Shown: positions 8,216 to 17,550 of the stretch, in pieces
Position numbering within the stretch: position 1 is the first letter of the stretch
Layout of the letters: each line of letters begins with the position of its first letter
Assembly (NCBI GenBank): GCA_963823525.1
Contig: CAWGLW010000003.1
Span: 1-44,784 of the forward strand
Reading direction: 5' to 3'
Length of the DNA stretch: 44,784 nt
DNA from: CAWGLW01 sp963823525
GTDB taxonomy: Bacteria > Pseudomonadota > Gammaproteobacteria > Steroidobacterales > Steroidobacteraceae
The notes under the pieces: model-generated
What the model saw: the letters and a program-made list of their open reading frames with translations, nothing else
Told to the model about the DNA's origin: nothing
The model's database searches: none
Made by a program: the position numbers and the translations under genes

Positions 8216-9733
8216 GTGAGAGAGCTGGCTGACTCCGGTCGCGGGGCACACTGGATCGCGTTGGCACTGCTCGCGACGCTGTCGGTCTGGTTTTACCGTG
8301 TCTCCTGGAGCGAGATGTTCGGTACCTGGTGGACCGATACGACATTCAGCCACGGTTTGCTCGTACTGCCTATATCTGCATTTCTCGTCTACCACGGACG
8401 CCGGGAACTGAGTCGAACCGAGTTGCGCTGGTCCTGGATGGGCGTTTTGTTGATGGCCATCCTGGCTGCTGGCTGGTTGTTTGGTCATTTGGTGCAGGTC
8501 CGGCTCATCGAGCAGATCGCCATCGTGACGATGCTGCAGGCGATTCTGATGGCTACCCTCGGGCCCGCCTTCGTGCGACGCTTTCTTTTTCCGGTCGCGT
8601 TTCTCTGGTTCGCGGTACCGTTCGGCAAGGGTCTCGTTCCGCCGCTGATGGAGGCGACAGCCGATCTTTCCCTGTTCTTCCTGCATGTTTCAGGTATCCC
8701 GGTCTATCGGGATGAAATGCTGCTCTATATTCCAGAAGGGACTTACGAGGTTGCGCGGGCCTGCAGCGGGATAAAGTTCCTGACCGCTATGGTCGCCCTG
8801 AGCTCGTTCTACGCGTACCTGATGTACTCCGGCTGGCGAAAGCGTCTGACTTTCGTGCTGGTCGGCATTGTCCTGGCAATCCTGATGAACGGCTTCCGCG
8901 CCTACCTGTTGATCCTGATCGGTCATGTCACGGACATGCGCTTTGATCATGACGGCTGGCACGTCAGGCTCGGACAGATACTGTTTGTCATTGTCCTGTT
9001 CGCATTCTTCAAGATCGGCGCAAGGTACCGGGATGACACGGCTGACCCGCCCGGTGCCGTTCCTGCGTCCGAGCGGGCAGGCGCCAGCGGGACAGTACTC
9101 CAGGGGGTGCTGGTCGTGTTCGCCGGACTGATTGCTCTGGGTGTTCCCGCAAAGGCGGGAAATTCACTGGGGGCTGATGGGCCATCGGCAGCCGAGCTGG
9201 TTCGCGTGATCCCAGCGCTTGAAGCGGCGCCCGGCTGGCGTCCGCTTCCGGTGAGATCCATCTCCTGGCGACCGAGTTTCGTCGGTGGCGCTGAGCCCGT
9301 CGAAGCAAGTTTCGAGAATTCGGCGGGGCGCGTGGACGTCCTGCTCCGGGCATACCCGATTCCGGCGGATGAGAAGAATGAGATGGTCACGTTCCGCAAC
9401 CGCATACAACCGGACTCGGACGAACGACTCTACCCGGAGAAAGTCATCACATTGAATGTGGATGGCTTTGGTGAACTGGAGGTTCGCGAAACGACGGTGA
9501 AGGGCAGCAGGGACCGGCTGGTCTGGTACTGGTATGACGTGAACGGGGCGCTGGCCGCGACGTCACAGGAAGCAAAACTCTGGGAAGCATGGTCCTTGTT
9601 CACAAAGGGGGCCGGCGTACAGAAAGTTATCGTCGTGTCCACGGCGCCGATCACCGAGCAGTCCAGAGGCCTGCTCATGGATTTTCTGCGCGATCACGAG
9701 GGTCAGGTTCTTCCGGCTGACGCGGGATCCTGA
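8216..9733 (+). CDS. xrtA: Exosortase A fused to an EpsI domain
   Basis: The membrane cysteine transpeptidase that recognises PEP-CTERM tails and passes the proteins to the surface. Residues 1-270 carry about eight membrane segments and the catalytic set: Cys183 in VARACSGIKF, Arg228 in MNGFRAYLL, and His245 in DHDGW (His249 is close by). Residues ~300-505 form a soluble EpsI-like domain (GWRPLP, then a WSWY-like segment RLVWYWYDV). Start is GTG 8216; the ATG at 8196 is in another frame and stops after eight codons. A single-chain exosortase-EpsI arrangement is known for XrtA. At least one substrate is in the window (44369-43761). Confidence 0.95.
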   Translation: MRELADSGRGAHWIALALLATLSVWFYRVSWSEMFGTWWTDTTFSHGLLVLPISAFLVYHGRRELSRTELRWSWMGVLLMAILAAGWLFGHLVQVRLIEQIAIVTMLQAILMATLGPAFVRRFLFPVAFLWFAVPFGKGLVPPLMEATADLSLFFLHVSGIPVYRDEMLLYIPEGTYEVARACSGIKFLTAMVALSSFYAYLMYSGWRKRLTFVLVGIVLAILMNGFRAYLLILIGHVTDMRFDHDGWHVRLGQILFVIVLFAFFKIGARYRDDTADPPGAVPASERAGASGTVLQGVLVVFAGLIALGVPAKAGNSLGADGPSAAELVRVIPALEAAPGWRPLPVRSISWRPSFVGGAEPVEASFENSAGRVDVLLRAYPIPADEKNEMVTFRNRIQPDSDERLYPEKVITLNVDGFGELEVRETTVKGSRDRLVWYWYDVNGALAATSQEAKLWEAWSLFTKGAGVQKVIVVSTAPITEQSRGLLMDFLRDHEGQVLPADAGS

Positions 9734-9737
9734 GGTC

Positions 9738-10955
9738 GTGGCAGATCGCAACGATAACCCGGTGCTGATTGCGCACATCGTGCACCGTTTTGACTACGGT
9801 GGCCTGGAAAACGGACTCGCTAACCTGATCAACCGCATGCCCCGCGAGCGATTTCATCACGCCGTGATTGCCCTGACGGGCTATGGAGAAGCCTTCGCGG
9901 AGCGCATCGACCGGGCCCAGGTGCCGATTATTTCGATCGACAAGCGGCCCGGTAAGGATTTGCCCTCGTACGGCCGCCTGTGGCGCCTGCTGCGTCGCCT
10001 GCGCCCGGACATCGTGCATACACGCAATGTCGGAACCATCGATATGCAGTGGGTGGCACTCGCATCAGGCGTCGCACACCGGGTGCATGGTGAGCACGGC
10101 TGGACGGCCGATGATCCGCGCGGCCTGAACCGCCACAACCTGGCCATACGCCGGGCCTGCCGTCCGGCAATTCACCGTTACGTCGCGATGTCGCGTGACA
10201 TTGCCAGCTGGCTGCAGCGGGATGTCGGGGCACCCTCAGTAGCCGTCCGGCAGATCTACAATGGTGTCGACACGGTCCGGTTCAGTCCTCAGGGCGACTT
10301 ACCCGCTGATTTCCCCTGGGCCGGAGAAGCGAGGCTGGTCATCGGTACGGTGGGTCGACTCGACCCGGTGAAAAATCAGCTGGCACTGCTGCAGGGCTTC
10401 CACCGAATTCTTGAACACCGTCCCGAACTCCGGGCACAGCTTAGGTTGATAATTGCCGGCAATGGTCCGCTCCGGGCTGAGTTGGAGGATTGGGTACGTA
10501 ATTCGGGCCTTTCCGAACTGATCTGGATGCCCGGCGCGCGCGAGGACGTCGCGGCCCTGATCCGCGTGATGGACGTGTTTGTCCTGCCTTCGGTCAACGA
10601 AGGGATCTCGAACACGATTCTCGAGGCAATGGCCTCCGCATTGCCGGTCGTCGCCGGTCGCGTGGGCGGTAATCCGGAACTGGTCGAGGACGGTGTGACC
10701 GGCCGCCTGTACCGCTCGGATGCGCCCGATGAACTGGAGGAGGCAATACTGGGCTACCTGGACGATTCGTCCTTGAGATCTTCGCATGGCCTGAAGGGTC
10801 GTGCCCGGGTCGTCGAACATTTCAGTATGACCGCGATGGTGCAGTCCTATGCCAACCTCTATGACGAATTGACTGATTGCAGGAACGCCCTGGTGCTGCC
10901 AGGCCACTCGCACGGGGTTCGGAAAGATCCCGGGCAGACTCGAACGACGGATTAA
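9738..10955 (+). CDS. XrtA/PEP-CTERM-system sugar transferase (TIGR03088-like, GT4)
   Basis: A GT-B glycosyltransferase of 405 aa following exosortase A by four bases. The N-terminal motif IVHRFDYGGLENGLANLINR is the hallmark of the sugar transferase found beside exosortase A. The C-terminal half has IYNGVDTVRFSP, GTVGRLDPVKNQ and SVNEGISNTILEAMA, the last carrying the E-x7-E type pair. Start is GTG 9738 with TGAGG overlapping the xrtA stop. The last ~20 residues are polar and not part of the fold. Acceptor and donor are unknown. Confidence 0.92.
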   Translation: MADRNDNPVLIAHIVHRFDYGGLENGLANLINRMPRERFHHAVIALTGYGEAFAERIDRAQVPIISIDKRPGKDLPSYGRLWRLLRRLRPDIVHTRNVGTIDMQWVALASGVAHRVHGEHGWTADDPRGLNRHNLAIRRACRPAIHRYVAMSRDIASWLQRDVGAPSVAVRQIYNGVDTVRFSPQGDLPADFPWAGEARLVIGTVGRLDPVKNQLALLQGFHRILEHRPELRAQLRLIIAGNGPLRAELEDWVRNSGLSELIWMPGAREDVAALIRVMDVFVLPSVNEGISNTILEAMASALPVVAGRVGGNPELVEDGVTGRLYRSDAPDELEEAILGYLDDSSLRSSHGLKGRARVVEHFSMTAMVQSYANLYDELTDCRNALVLPGHSHGVRKDPGQTRTTD

Positions 10956-10957
10956 AT

Positions 10958-12850
10958 ATGTGCGGCATCGTTGGAATCTTTGATACGCAGGGTAAGCGCG
11001 AACTCGATCGCGAGCTGCTGCGCCGCATGAACCAGGTGCAGCATCATCGCGGGCCTGATGAAGGCGGCGAACATTTTGAGCCCGGCGTTGCACTGGGGCA
11101 TCGTCGCCTGTCAATCATTGACCTGTCGTCGGGACAGCAGCCGCTGTTCAACGAGGACCGCAGCGTTGTCGTTGTCTTCAACGGTGAAATCTACAACTTC
11201 CCGGAGCTTGCGAAAGAACTGGCGGCCAGGGGTCATCGCTTTCATACACACTCGGACACCGAAGTCATCGTACATGCCTGGGAAGAGTGGGGCGTTGATT
11301 GCGTTCAGCGATTCAACGGCATGTTTGCATTCGTTATCTGGGATCGAAACCGGCAGCAGCTTTTCATGGCCCGCGACCGTCTGGGCAAGAAGCCGCTTTA
11401 CTACACCGTATTGCCCGACGGAAGGTTACTGTTTTCATCCGAACTGAAGTCACTGCTGGAAGATCGCTCGCTGCCTCGACGGCTGGACCACAAGGCGGTG
11501 GAAGAATACCTGGCGCTTGGCTACGTGCCGGATCCGCGTTCGATACTGGAGGCAGTGAAAAAGCTCGCGCCAGGTCACAGCTTGCTCTGGCAGCGAGGGC
11601 AGCGCAGCGCGGAGCAGCGCGCCTTCTGGGATCTCAGCTTCCAGACACTGTCCGGGCGCTCCGAGTCTGACCTGGCCGTCGAGGTGGCCGAGCGTCTGCG
11701 CGAAGCCACCCGCATCCGCCTGATGTCAGAGGTGCCACTGGGCGCATTTCTCTCCGGTGGCGTGGACTCAAGTGCGGTCGTAGCGATGATGGCCGGGCTG
11801 TCCAGTGAGCCAGTCAAGACCTGCTCAATTTCGTTCGGCGTCAAGGAGTACGACGAGTCGGCCTATGCCGAGCAGATCGCGACGCAATTCGCGACGGATC
11901 ACTTCGTGCGTCAGGTCGATACTGACGACTTCGGCCTGCTGGACCGTCTTGCGGACGTCTACGACGAGCCGTTTGCCGACAGCTCGGCGATCCCGACGTA
12001 TCGTGTCTGCGAACTGGCGCGTACGCGAGTGACGGTTGCGCTGTCCGGTGACGGCGGTGACGAAGCCTTTGCCGGCTACCGGCGTTACAAGTGGTTCATG
12101 ACCGAGGAGCGTGTGCGAAGCCGCCTGCCGGATGGGTTGCGACGGCCGGTCTTCGGCTTTCTGGGCAAGTGGTATCCCAAGCTCGATCGGGCACCAAAGA
12201 TATTCAGGGCGAAGGCGACACTCGAAGCGATTGCCCGGGACGCGGTGGACGGCTACTTTCACGGCGTTTCAGTGACCCCTGATCGCGTGAGGCTTCCGCT
12301 GTATTCGGAGGATTTCCTGCGCAGCCTGGATGGCTACCGGGCCGTAGAGGTATTTCGCGGACACGCAGCGAAATCGCCGACCCGGGATCCCTTGTCGCTG
12401 GTGCAGTACATTGATTTCAAGACGTACCTGCCGGGGGACATTCTCGTCAAGGTGGATCGTGCCTCGATGGCGCATTCACTTGAGGTGCGGGCACCGATCC
12501 TCGATTACACATACATCGACTGGATTTCGAGGCTGCCCCCGGAATTGAAGCTCAAAGGCGCGGAGGGAAAGTACATTTTCAAGAAGAGTCTCGAGCCGAT
12601 GCTGTCTAAAGAAATCCTCTATCGTTCGAAGATGGGCTTTGCCGTGCCGCTGGCCGCCTGGCTCAGAGGACCTCTTAAAGAGCGCGTACGCGAGCGACTG
12701 CTTGGGGCAAGAGCTGACCAGGGCGGAATCTTCGATTCGGAGGCCATTCGCCGCGTTGTAACCGAACACGAGACCGGTGCGCGGGACCACAGCGCGGTGC
12801 TCTGGGCGCTTTTGATGTTTGATGCGTCGCGTTCCCGCCTGCTCGGATAA
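10958..12850 (+). CDS. XrtA-system glutamine-dependent amidotransferase (asparagine synthase family, TIGR03108-like)
   Basis: Class II glutamine amidotransferase fused to an ATP-pyrophosphatase synthetase domain, 630 aa. It should release ammonia from glutamine at Cys2 (MCGIVGIFDT) and transfer it to an adenylated carboxylate. In an EPS locus the acceptor is probably a uronic acid or another sugar carboxylate (inference). The glutaminase domain shows RGPDEGG (31-37), FNGEIYN (74-80) and HSDTEVI; the synthetase PPi loop is SGGVDSS (266-272), followed by SGDGGDEAFAGY. I set the start at ATG 10958 because Cys must be residue 2 after Met removal; the frame stays open further upstream, which is coincidental. 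It lies two bases after the preceding stop. Confidence 0.94.
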   Translation: MCGIVGIFDTQGKRELDRELLRRMNQVQHHRGPDEGGEHFEPGVALGHRRLSIIDLSSGQQPLFNEDRSVVVVFNGEIYNFPELAKELAARGHRFHTHSDTEVIVHAWEEWGVDCVQRFNGMFAFVIWDRNRQQLFMARDRLGKKPLYYTVLPDGRLLFSSELKSLLEDRSLPRRLDHKAVEEYLALGYVPDPRSILEAVKKLAPGHSLLWQRGQRSAEQRAFWDLSFQTLSGRSESDLAVEVAERLREATRIRLMSEVPLGAFLSGGVDSSAVVAMMAGLSSEPVKTCSISFGVKEYDESAYAEQIATQFATDHFVRQVDTDDFGLLDRLADVYDEPFADSSAIPTYRVCELARTRVTVALSGDGGDEAFAGYRRYKWFMTEERVRSRLPDGLRRPVFGFLGKWYPKLDRAPKIFRAKATLEAIARDAVDGYFHGVSVTPDRVRLPLYSEDFLRSLDGYRAVEVFRGHAAKSPTRDPLSLVQYIDFKTYLPGDILVKVDRASMAHSLEVRAPILDYTYIDWISRLPPELKLKGAEGKYIFKKSLEPMLSKEILYRSKMGFAVPLAAWLRGPLKERVRERLLGARADQGGIFDSEAIRRVVTEHETGARDHSAVLWALLMFDASRSRLLG

Positions 12851-12862
12851 GCAGAGACGATC

Positions 12863-14044
12863 GTGCTCAAGCTGCTGCTTTTTTCCACGCTTTATCCGAA
12901 CGCGGCGCAACCCATCCACGGGCCGTTCGTGGAACGACGCTTGCTGAAACTGCTCGCGACCGGTGCGTGCGAGGCGCGGGTGATTGCGCCGGTCCCGTGG
13001 TTTCCGTCGGGGTCCCAACGTTTCGGAAAATACGCAGATTTCGCCAGGGTGCCCGCAAGCGAACAGCGTAACGGCGTCGACGTCATGCATCCGCGCTATC
13101 CGGTGATTCCAAAAATCGGCATGAATCTCGCTCCATTGCTTCTCGCCCTGGCAGCCTGGCCGGCCGTACGGGACCTGATTGCCGGCGGTTATGATTTTGA
13201 TGTTATCGATGCCCACTACTACTACCCGGATGGCGTGGCGGCGGCTTTGCTCGGCCGCTGGTCTAAGAAGCCCGTCACGATTACCGCCCGGGGTACGGAC
13301 ATCAATCTGATACCGGAGTATCCGTTCCCGCGCCGCCTGATTCGCTGGGCGTCCAGACAGTCAGCGGCAAGCATTGCGGTTTGCGAGGCACTCAAAAAGG
13401 AAATGGTCGAGCTGGGCATGGAGGCGGAGCAGATTCACGTACTGCGCAATGGGGTCGATCTCGATCACTTTCGTCCGATCGACCCGGCAGAGGCACGCCG
13501 GCTTCTTGGTCTGCAGGAAACTCGTTGGATGTTGAGCGTTGGCCTGCTGATCGAGCGCAAGGGCCACGATATCCCGATACGCGCGTTGGTTGACCTGCCG
13601 GGGTGGTCATTGCTGGTGGCCGGCGATGGACCGTTGCGCGGGGAACTGCAACGACTCGCCGAAAGCCTGGGTGTCGCGGATCGCGTGCGCTTCCTTGGCA
13701 GCGTTCCGCAGGCAGAGCTCCCATCATATTACAGTGCGGCCGATGTGCTGGTGCTCGCGTCCAGCCGGGAAGGGTGGGCCAATGTACTGCTCGAGTCGAT
13801 GGCCTGCGGTACGCCGGTTATTGCGTCCTCGGTCTGGGGAACACCGGAGGTGGTCGCCACAGAAGACGCCGGCGTTTTGATGGCGGAACGCACACCTGCG
13901 GGGCTTTTGACCGCGCTGGCCGAACTGCAGCGGCGGCGGCCGAGTCGCGAGCGTACCCGTGCTTATGCAGAGCAGTTCGACTGGGCGCCGACGACCCAGG
14001 GGCAGCTGCAGATCTTCGAGCGGCTGGCGGGGCGGGCGGCATGA
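12863..14044 (+). CDS. Glycosyltransferase family 4
   Basis: A 393-aa GT-B glycosyltransferase. The N-terminal domain has LFSTLYPNAAQPIHGPFVERR and DVIDAHYYYPDGVAAALLG; ARGTDINLIPEYP marks the domain crossover. The C-terminal domain has LRNGVDLDHFRP, LLIERKGHDI and SSREGWANVLLESMACGTPV, a clear donor-binding signature. Start is GTG 12863, twelve bases after the amidotransferase stop. Its stop overlaps the next gene as ATGA. The tail is Arg-rich. Specificity cannot be deduced. Confidence 0.9.
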   Translation: MLKLLLFSTLYPNAAQPIHGPFVERRLLKLLATGACEARVIAPVPWFPSGSQRFGKYADFARVPASEQRNGVDVMHPRYPVIPKIGMNLAPLLLALAAWPAVRDLIAGGYDFDVIDAHYYYPDGVAAALLGRWSKKPVTITARGTDINLIPEYPFPRRLIRWASRQSAASIAVCEALKKEMVELGMEAEQIHVLRNGVDLDHFRPIDPAEARRLLGLQETRWMLSVGLLIERKGHDIPIRALVDLPGWSLLVAGDGPLRGELQRLAESLGVADRVRFLGSVPQAELPSYYSAADVLVLASSREGWANVLLESMACGTPVIASSVWGTPEVVATEDAGVLMAERTPAGLLTALAELQRRRPSRERTRAYAEQFDWAPTTQGQLQIFERLAGRAA

Positions 14045-15204
14045 AAATCCTCTACCACCACCGGATCCGATCCAAGGATGGCCAGTACGTTCATCTCGAG
14101 GAGATGGTCAGTGCGCTGACAGAACTCGGGCACGAGGTTGAACTGGTCGGGCCCAGGCACGTCGAGACCGAGCAGTTCGGTGCGGATGCCGGAGCGGTAG
14201 CGCTTCTGAAGAAGTGGATGCCCGGTGCCGGCTACGAGGCGCTTGAACTGGCCTACGCGCTTGCAGACTATCGCGGTCTGGCGTCGGCCATACGACGCTT
14301 CAAGCCGGACGTTATCTACGAGCGATATAACCTCTACTTCCCGTCGGGAATCTGGGCGAAGCGACGCTTTAATCTCCCGCTGTTGCTTGAAGTGAACGCT
14401 CCGCTGTTCGAGGAGCGCAGCCGGTTCGATGGGATCGCCTTGCCGCGTCTTGCACGCTGGAGCGAGTGCTATGCCTGGCAGGGTGCGGATGTCGTTCTTC
14501 CGGTGACACAGGTACTCGCGGATCGGGTAATCTCAGCCGGTGTGTCGCCGGATCGGGTTCGGGTCATTCCCAATGGCATCAACACGGAGGCATTCTCGGG
14601 ACTGCCTTCGCCGGAGGATTCCAAGCGACAGTTTGGCCTGGAAGGCCGTACCGTTCTGGGATTCGTAGGGTTCATGCGTGACTGGCACGGTCTGCATCGC
14701 GTGCTCGAGTACATGGCGCAGGCCCGTCAGCGCGACAGCCTTCACGCGCTGTTTATCGGCGACGGGCCGGCCCGTGCCGGCCTGGAGGAGCGTGCGCGGG
14801 ATCTCGGTATCGCAGACCATGTGACCATTACCGGCGTCATGCCCCGTGATGAAGTTCCGCGGGCGCTGGCTGCCTTTGACGTGGCTCTGCAGCCTGCCGT
14901 CGTGGATTACGCATCGCCGCTGAAGTTGTTTGAGTACCTTGCGCTCGGCCTGCCCATCATTGCACCGGATTCGCCGAATATCCGGGAGGTGCTTGACGAT
15001 GGCTGTAACGCTGCGCTATTCCGCAACGGTGATGGCGATTCGTTCATCGAATGTCTGACGCGAGTGTGCGAGGATGCGGAACTGCGTCAGAAGCTCGCGC
15101 GAGGCGCTCGCGACACGATTGCGGCACGCGGTTTGACCTGGCGGCGGAATGCTGAGCGTGTGCAGGATATCGCCGAGAGCCTCCGAGCGAAGAGGGCGGG
15201 TTGA
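14041..15204 (+). CDS. Glycosyltransferase family 4
   Basis: A 387-aa GT-B glycosyltransferase starting KILYHHRIRSKDGQYVHLEE, a form seen repeatedly in EPS loci. Donor-site motifs are VIPNGINTEAFSG, GFVGFMRDWHGLHR, FIGDGPARAGLE and YASPLKLFEYLALGLPIIAPD. ATG 14041 is chosen because it begins the conserved first strand and overlaps the upstream stop (ATGA). The same frame is open for 146 further codons upstream inside the previous gene, but those codons show no glycosyltransferase character. It is followed after three bases by the polymerase/ligase-like gene. Confidence 0.9.
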   Translation: MKILYHHRIRSKDGQYVHLEEMVSALTELGHEVELVGPRHVETEQFGADAGAVALLKKWMPGAGYEALELAYALADYRGLASAIRRFKPDVIYERYNLYFPSGIWAKRRFNLPLLLEVNAPLFEERSRFDGIALPRLARWSECYAWQGADVVLPVTQVLADRVISAGVSPDRVRVIPNGINTEAFSGLPSPEDSKRQFGLEGRTVLGFVGFMRDWHGLHRVLEYMAQARQRDSLHALFIGDGPARAGLEERARDLGIADHVTITGVMPRDEVPRALAAFDVALQPAVVDYASPLKLFEYLALGLPIIAPDSPNIREVLDDGCNAALFRNGDGDSFIECLTRVCEDAELRQKLARGARDTIAARGLTWRRNAERVQDIAESLRAKRAG

Positions 15205-15207
15205 GTC

Positions 15208-16533
15208 ATGCGGGATCTGGTTCTGACACTGTTCGTGCTGGGCTCGGTGCCGGTAATGGTTTACCGGCCCTACATCGGGCTGTTGTTCTGGATGTGGATC
15301 GGCTTCATGAACCCCCATCGGCTGACCTGGGGTTTTGCTTACTCGTTTCCATTTGTGCAGGTCGCGGCTATCGCCACTATTGCCGGCTGGCTCGTGTCGA
15401 AGGAGCCCAAACGGATCCCGATCAACACCGCAACCGTGCTGTGGCTGACATTTACGGCATGGGTAACCCTGACGTCGATATTCGCCATCTACCCGGCGGA
15501 GGCGTGGGTGGAGTGGCAGCGCTTCATCAAGATCCAGGTGATGGTCTACGTGATGCTGGCCCTGCTCGTGAACCGGGAACGAATCGACCTGGCTGTGATC
15601 GTGATTGCTGCGTCGATTTGCTTCTACGGGGTTAAAGGCGGGCTGTTTACGCTCGCGACGGGCGGTCAGCACATGGTGCTCGGTCCGCGAAACAGTTTCA
15701 TCGGTGGGAACACCGAGATCGCGTTTGCGATCGTCGTAACCTTGCCCCTGCTCTGGTATCTGCGCGGCATCGCAACGCGCGGATGGGTGCGCCTGGCGCT
15801 GACCGGCGTATTCGCCCTGTGCCTGTTGTCAGTGATCGGCAGCTACTCCCGGGGAGCGATTCTAGCAACAACTGCAATGCTCGCCTTTCTCTGGATGCGG
15901 TCGAAAGGCAAGATCGTGACGGGCCTGGCTGGCCTTGTCGCCCTTGCGGTCGGGCTGGCCCTGATGCCGGACAAGTGGTTCGATCGCATGGGCACGATTG
16001 GCGGCGAACTGGATCGCTCGGAGCAGGGTCGCATCAACGCCTGGTGGTTCGCACACAACCTGGCCAGCGATCACCCCTTGATGGGTGGCGGCTTTGGCGC
16101 GTTCAATCCCGATCTCTTTCTTCGATATGCGCCGGACCCGGAATTCTTCCGCGATGCGCACAGCATATTTTTCGAGATTCTCGGTGAACAGGGTTACGCT
16201 GGTCTCGCGCTCTACCTGCTCATGGGCCTGGCGATCATCATCAACGGTTGGCGGGTTGAGCGCCGCACCAAGGGAATACCCGAACTGCAATGGGCCGGTC
16301 AGCTGGTGCGCATGTGCCAGGTTTCGCTGATTGGTTACGTCGTTGGCGGGCTGTTCCTCGGGCTTGCATACTTCGATCTGCCCTATGCGATCGCCGCATT
16401 GATTTTGGCAACCGGCGAATACGTCCGACGATATCTACTGGCAGACACCGCTCTGCCTGCGGTGCCGCGTCCGCAGAGGCATTCGCAAAGGCCACTGGCC
16501 GGTGCGGCCGGTCAGGGCCAGGGGGTCCGCTAG
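15208..16533 (+). CDS. XrtA-associated O-antigen ligase/polymerase-like membrane protein (TIGR03097-like)
   Basis: A 441-aa polytopic inner-membrane protein of the WaaL/Wzy superfamily with roughly ten hydrophobic segments. It probably either polymerises the repeat unit or ligates glycan to protein; the XrtA subgroup was named as a probable O-glycosylation ligase, but its activity is not proven. The start VYRPYIGLLFWMWIGFMNP is typical, as are LGPRNSFIGGNTE and, in the large periplasmic loop, FFRDAHSIFFEILGEQGYAG. No other Wzy-like protein is in the window, so it is the best candidate polymerase. Stop TAG overlaps the next GTG. Confidence 0.88.
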   Translation: MRDLVLTLFVLGSVPVMVYRPYIGLLFWMWIGFMNPHRLTWGFAYSFPFVQVAAIATIAGWLVSKEPKRIPINTATVLWLTFTAWVTLTSIFAIYPAEAWVEWQRFIKIQVMVYVMLALLVNRERIDLAVIVIAASICFYGVKGGLFTLATGGQHMVLGPRNSFIGGNTEIAFAIVVTLPLLWYLRGIATRGWVRLALTGVFALCLLSVIGSYSRGAILATTAMLAFLWMRSKGKIVTGLAGLVALAVGLALMPDKWFDRMGTIGGELDRSEQGRINAWWFAHNLASDHPLMGGGFGAFNPDLFLRYAPDPEFFRDAHSIFFEILGEQGYAGLALYLLMGLAIIINGWRVERRTKGIPELQWAGQLVRMCQVSLIGYVVGGLFLGLAYFDLPYAIAALILATGEYVRRYLLADTALPAVPRPQRHSQRPLAGAAGQGQGVR

Positions 16534-17492
16534 TGTCCCTCCTTCAGGAGGCGGTTGGATTCGGAGGAAGATTCCTGCCCTTCGGACGGGGGCGATTGCT
16601 CGTACTGATATATCACCGGGTCCATGCAGTCACGGATACCCTGTTTCCCCGCGAGATAACGGCCGACGTCTTCAGATGGCAGATGGAAGTTGTCCGGCGC
16701 CACATGCACCCATTGCCGCTCGAAGATGCCATTGACCGGTGGCGACGTGACGAATTGCCGCCGCGTGCGGTCGCAGTGACCTTCGATGATGGCTATGCGG
16801 ACAACTTCGCGGTCGCCTTGCCGATACTCAGGGAATGCCGGGTGCCGGCCACGTTCTTCATCGCGACCGGATACCTGAACGGCGGACGCATGTGGAACGA
16901 TACGATTATCGAAGCCGTAAGGCGCTTGCCGGCCGGCCCACTGCGGCTGGAGACGACCGGTCTGCAGACCTCGATCACAGAGGCTGCCGGGGAGCGTCGG
17001 CGACTTTGTGAGCAGATAATCGTCAGTGTCAAACATCTTGAACCGGCGGCACGACAGGCCGTTGCGGACGAACTTGCCAGCCTGTGCCACGATCGGCTGC
17101 CTGACGACCTGATGATGCTTGATCGGCAGGTGCGCGGGCTCGTCGCAGAAGGCATGACGGTCGGCGGCCACACGGTCACGCATCCGATTCTCAAGAAGCT
17201 GCCGGCTGAAGCGGCCAGCCGTGAAATTGAGCGTGGTAAGAAGCAGTTGGAAGCGCTGGTCGGGCAACCGGTCAACCTGTTTGCATATCCGAACGGCAAG
17301 CCCGGCGTTGATTACGGACCGGAGCACGCGAAAAGCGTGCAGGAAGCAGGTTTCAAGGCCGCTTTCTCCACCATCCGCGGCGTGGTCTCGAAGGCGTCCA
17401 GGGAGTGGGAACTGCCGCGATTCACGCCGTGGGACCGCAGTCCACATCGGTTCCTGGCGCGCATGCTGCTCGAATATCGGAATGCGGCCTAG
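16533..17492 (+). CDS. Second polysaccharide deacetylase (CE4/NodB fold)
   Basis: A 319-aa NodB-type deacetylase distinct from the one at 4960. Motifs are LLVLIYHRV (22-30), VTFDDGYADN with Asp85/Asp86 (82-91), the metal site GGHTVTHPIL with His213 and His217 (211-220), and LFAYPNGKPG. GTG 16533 overlaps the upstream TAG stop (TAGTG), so it is probably translationally coupled and the last gene of the operon. No signal peptide is evident. Having both a DVEEHFQ-type and an FDDGY-type deacetylase suggests two separate deacetylation steps (inference). Confidence 0.88.
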   Translation: MSLLQEAVGFGGRFLPFGRGRLLVLIYHRVHAVTDTLFPREITADVFRWQMEVVRRHMHPLPLEDAIDRWRRDELPPRAVAVTFDDGYADNFAVALPILRECRVPATFFIATGYLNGGRMWNDTIIEAVRRLPAGPLRLETTGLQTSITEAAGERRRLCEQIIVSVKHLEPAARQAVADELASLCHDRLPDDLMMLDRQVRGLVAEGMTVGGHTVTHPILKKLPAEAASREIERGKKQLEALVGQPVNLFAYPNGKPGVDYGPEHAKSVQEAGFKAAFSTIRGVVSKASREWELPRFTPWDRSPHRFLARMLLEYRNAA

Positions 17493-17550
17493 CGCAGGGC
17501 CGTGTTCATTTCTGCCCGAGGGTCATTTGCTGTCGGGGACCCTGGCGGGA

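Noticed and set aside
8196..8219. ATG 8196 as start of exosortase A
   Set aside because: It is in a different frame and stops after eight codons; GTG 8216 opens the real frame.
13603..14040. N-terminal extension of the second GT4 enzyme
   Set aside because: The open frame upstream is low-complexity Arg/Gly-rich sequence inside the previous gene, and the conserved fold begins at ATG 14041.
14683..14700. TGGCACGGTCTGCATC as a sigma-54 promoter
   Set aside because: It lies inside a glycosyltransferase coding region and the -12 element is at the wrong spacing.
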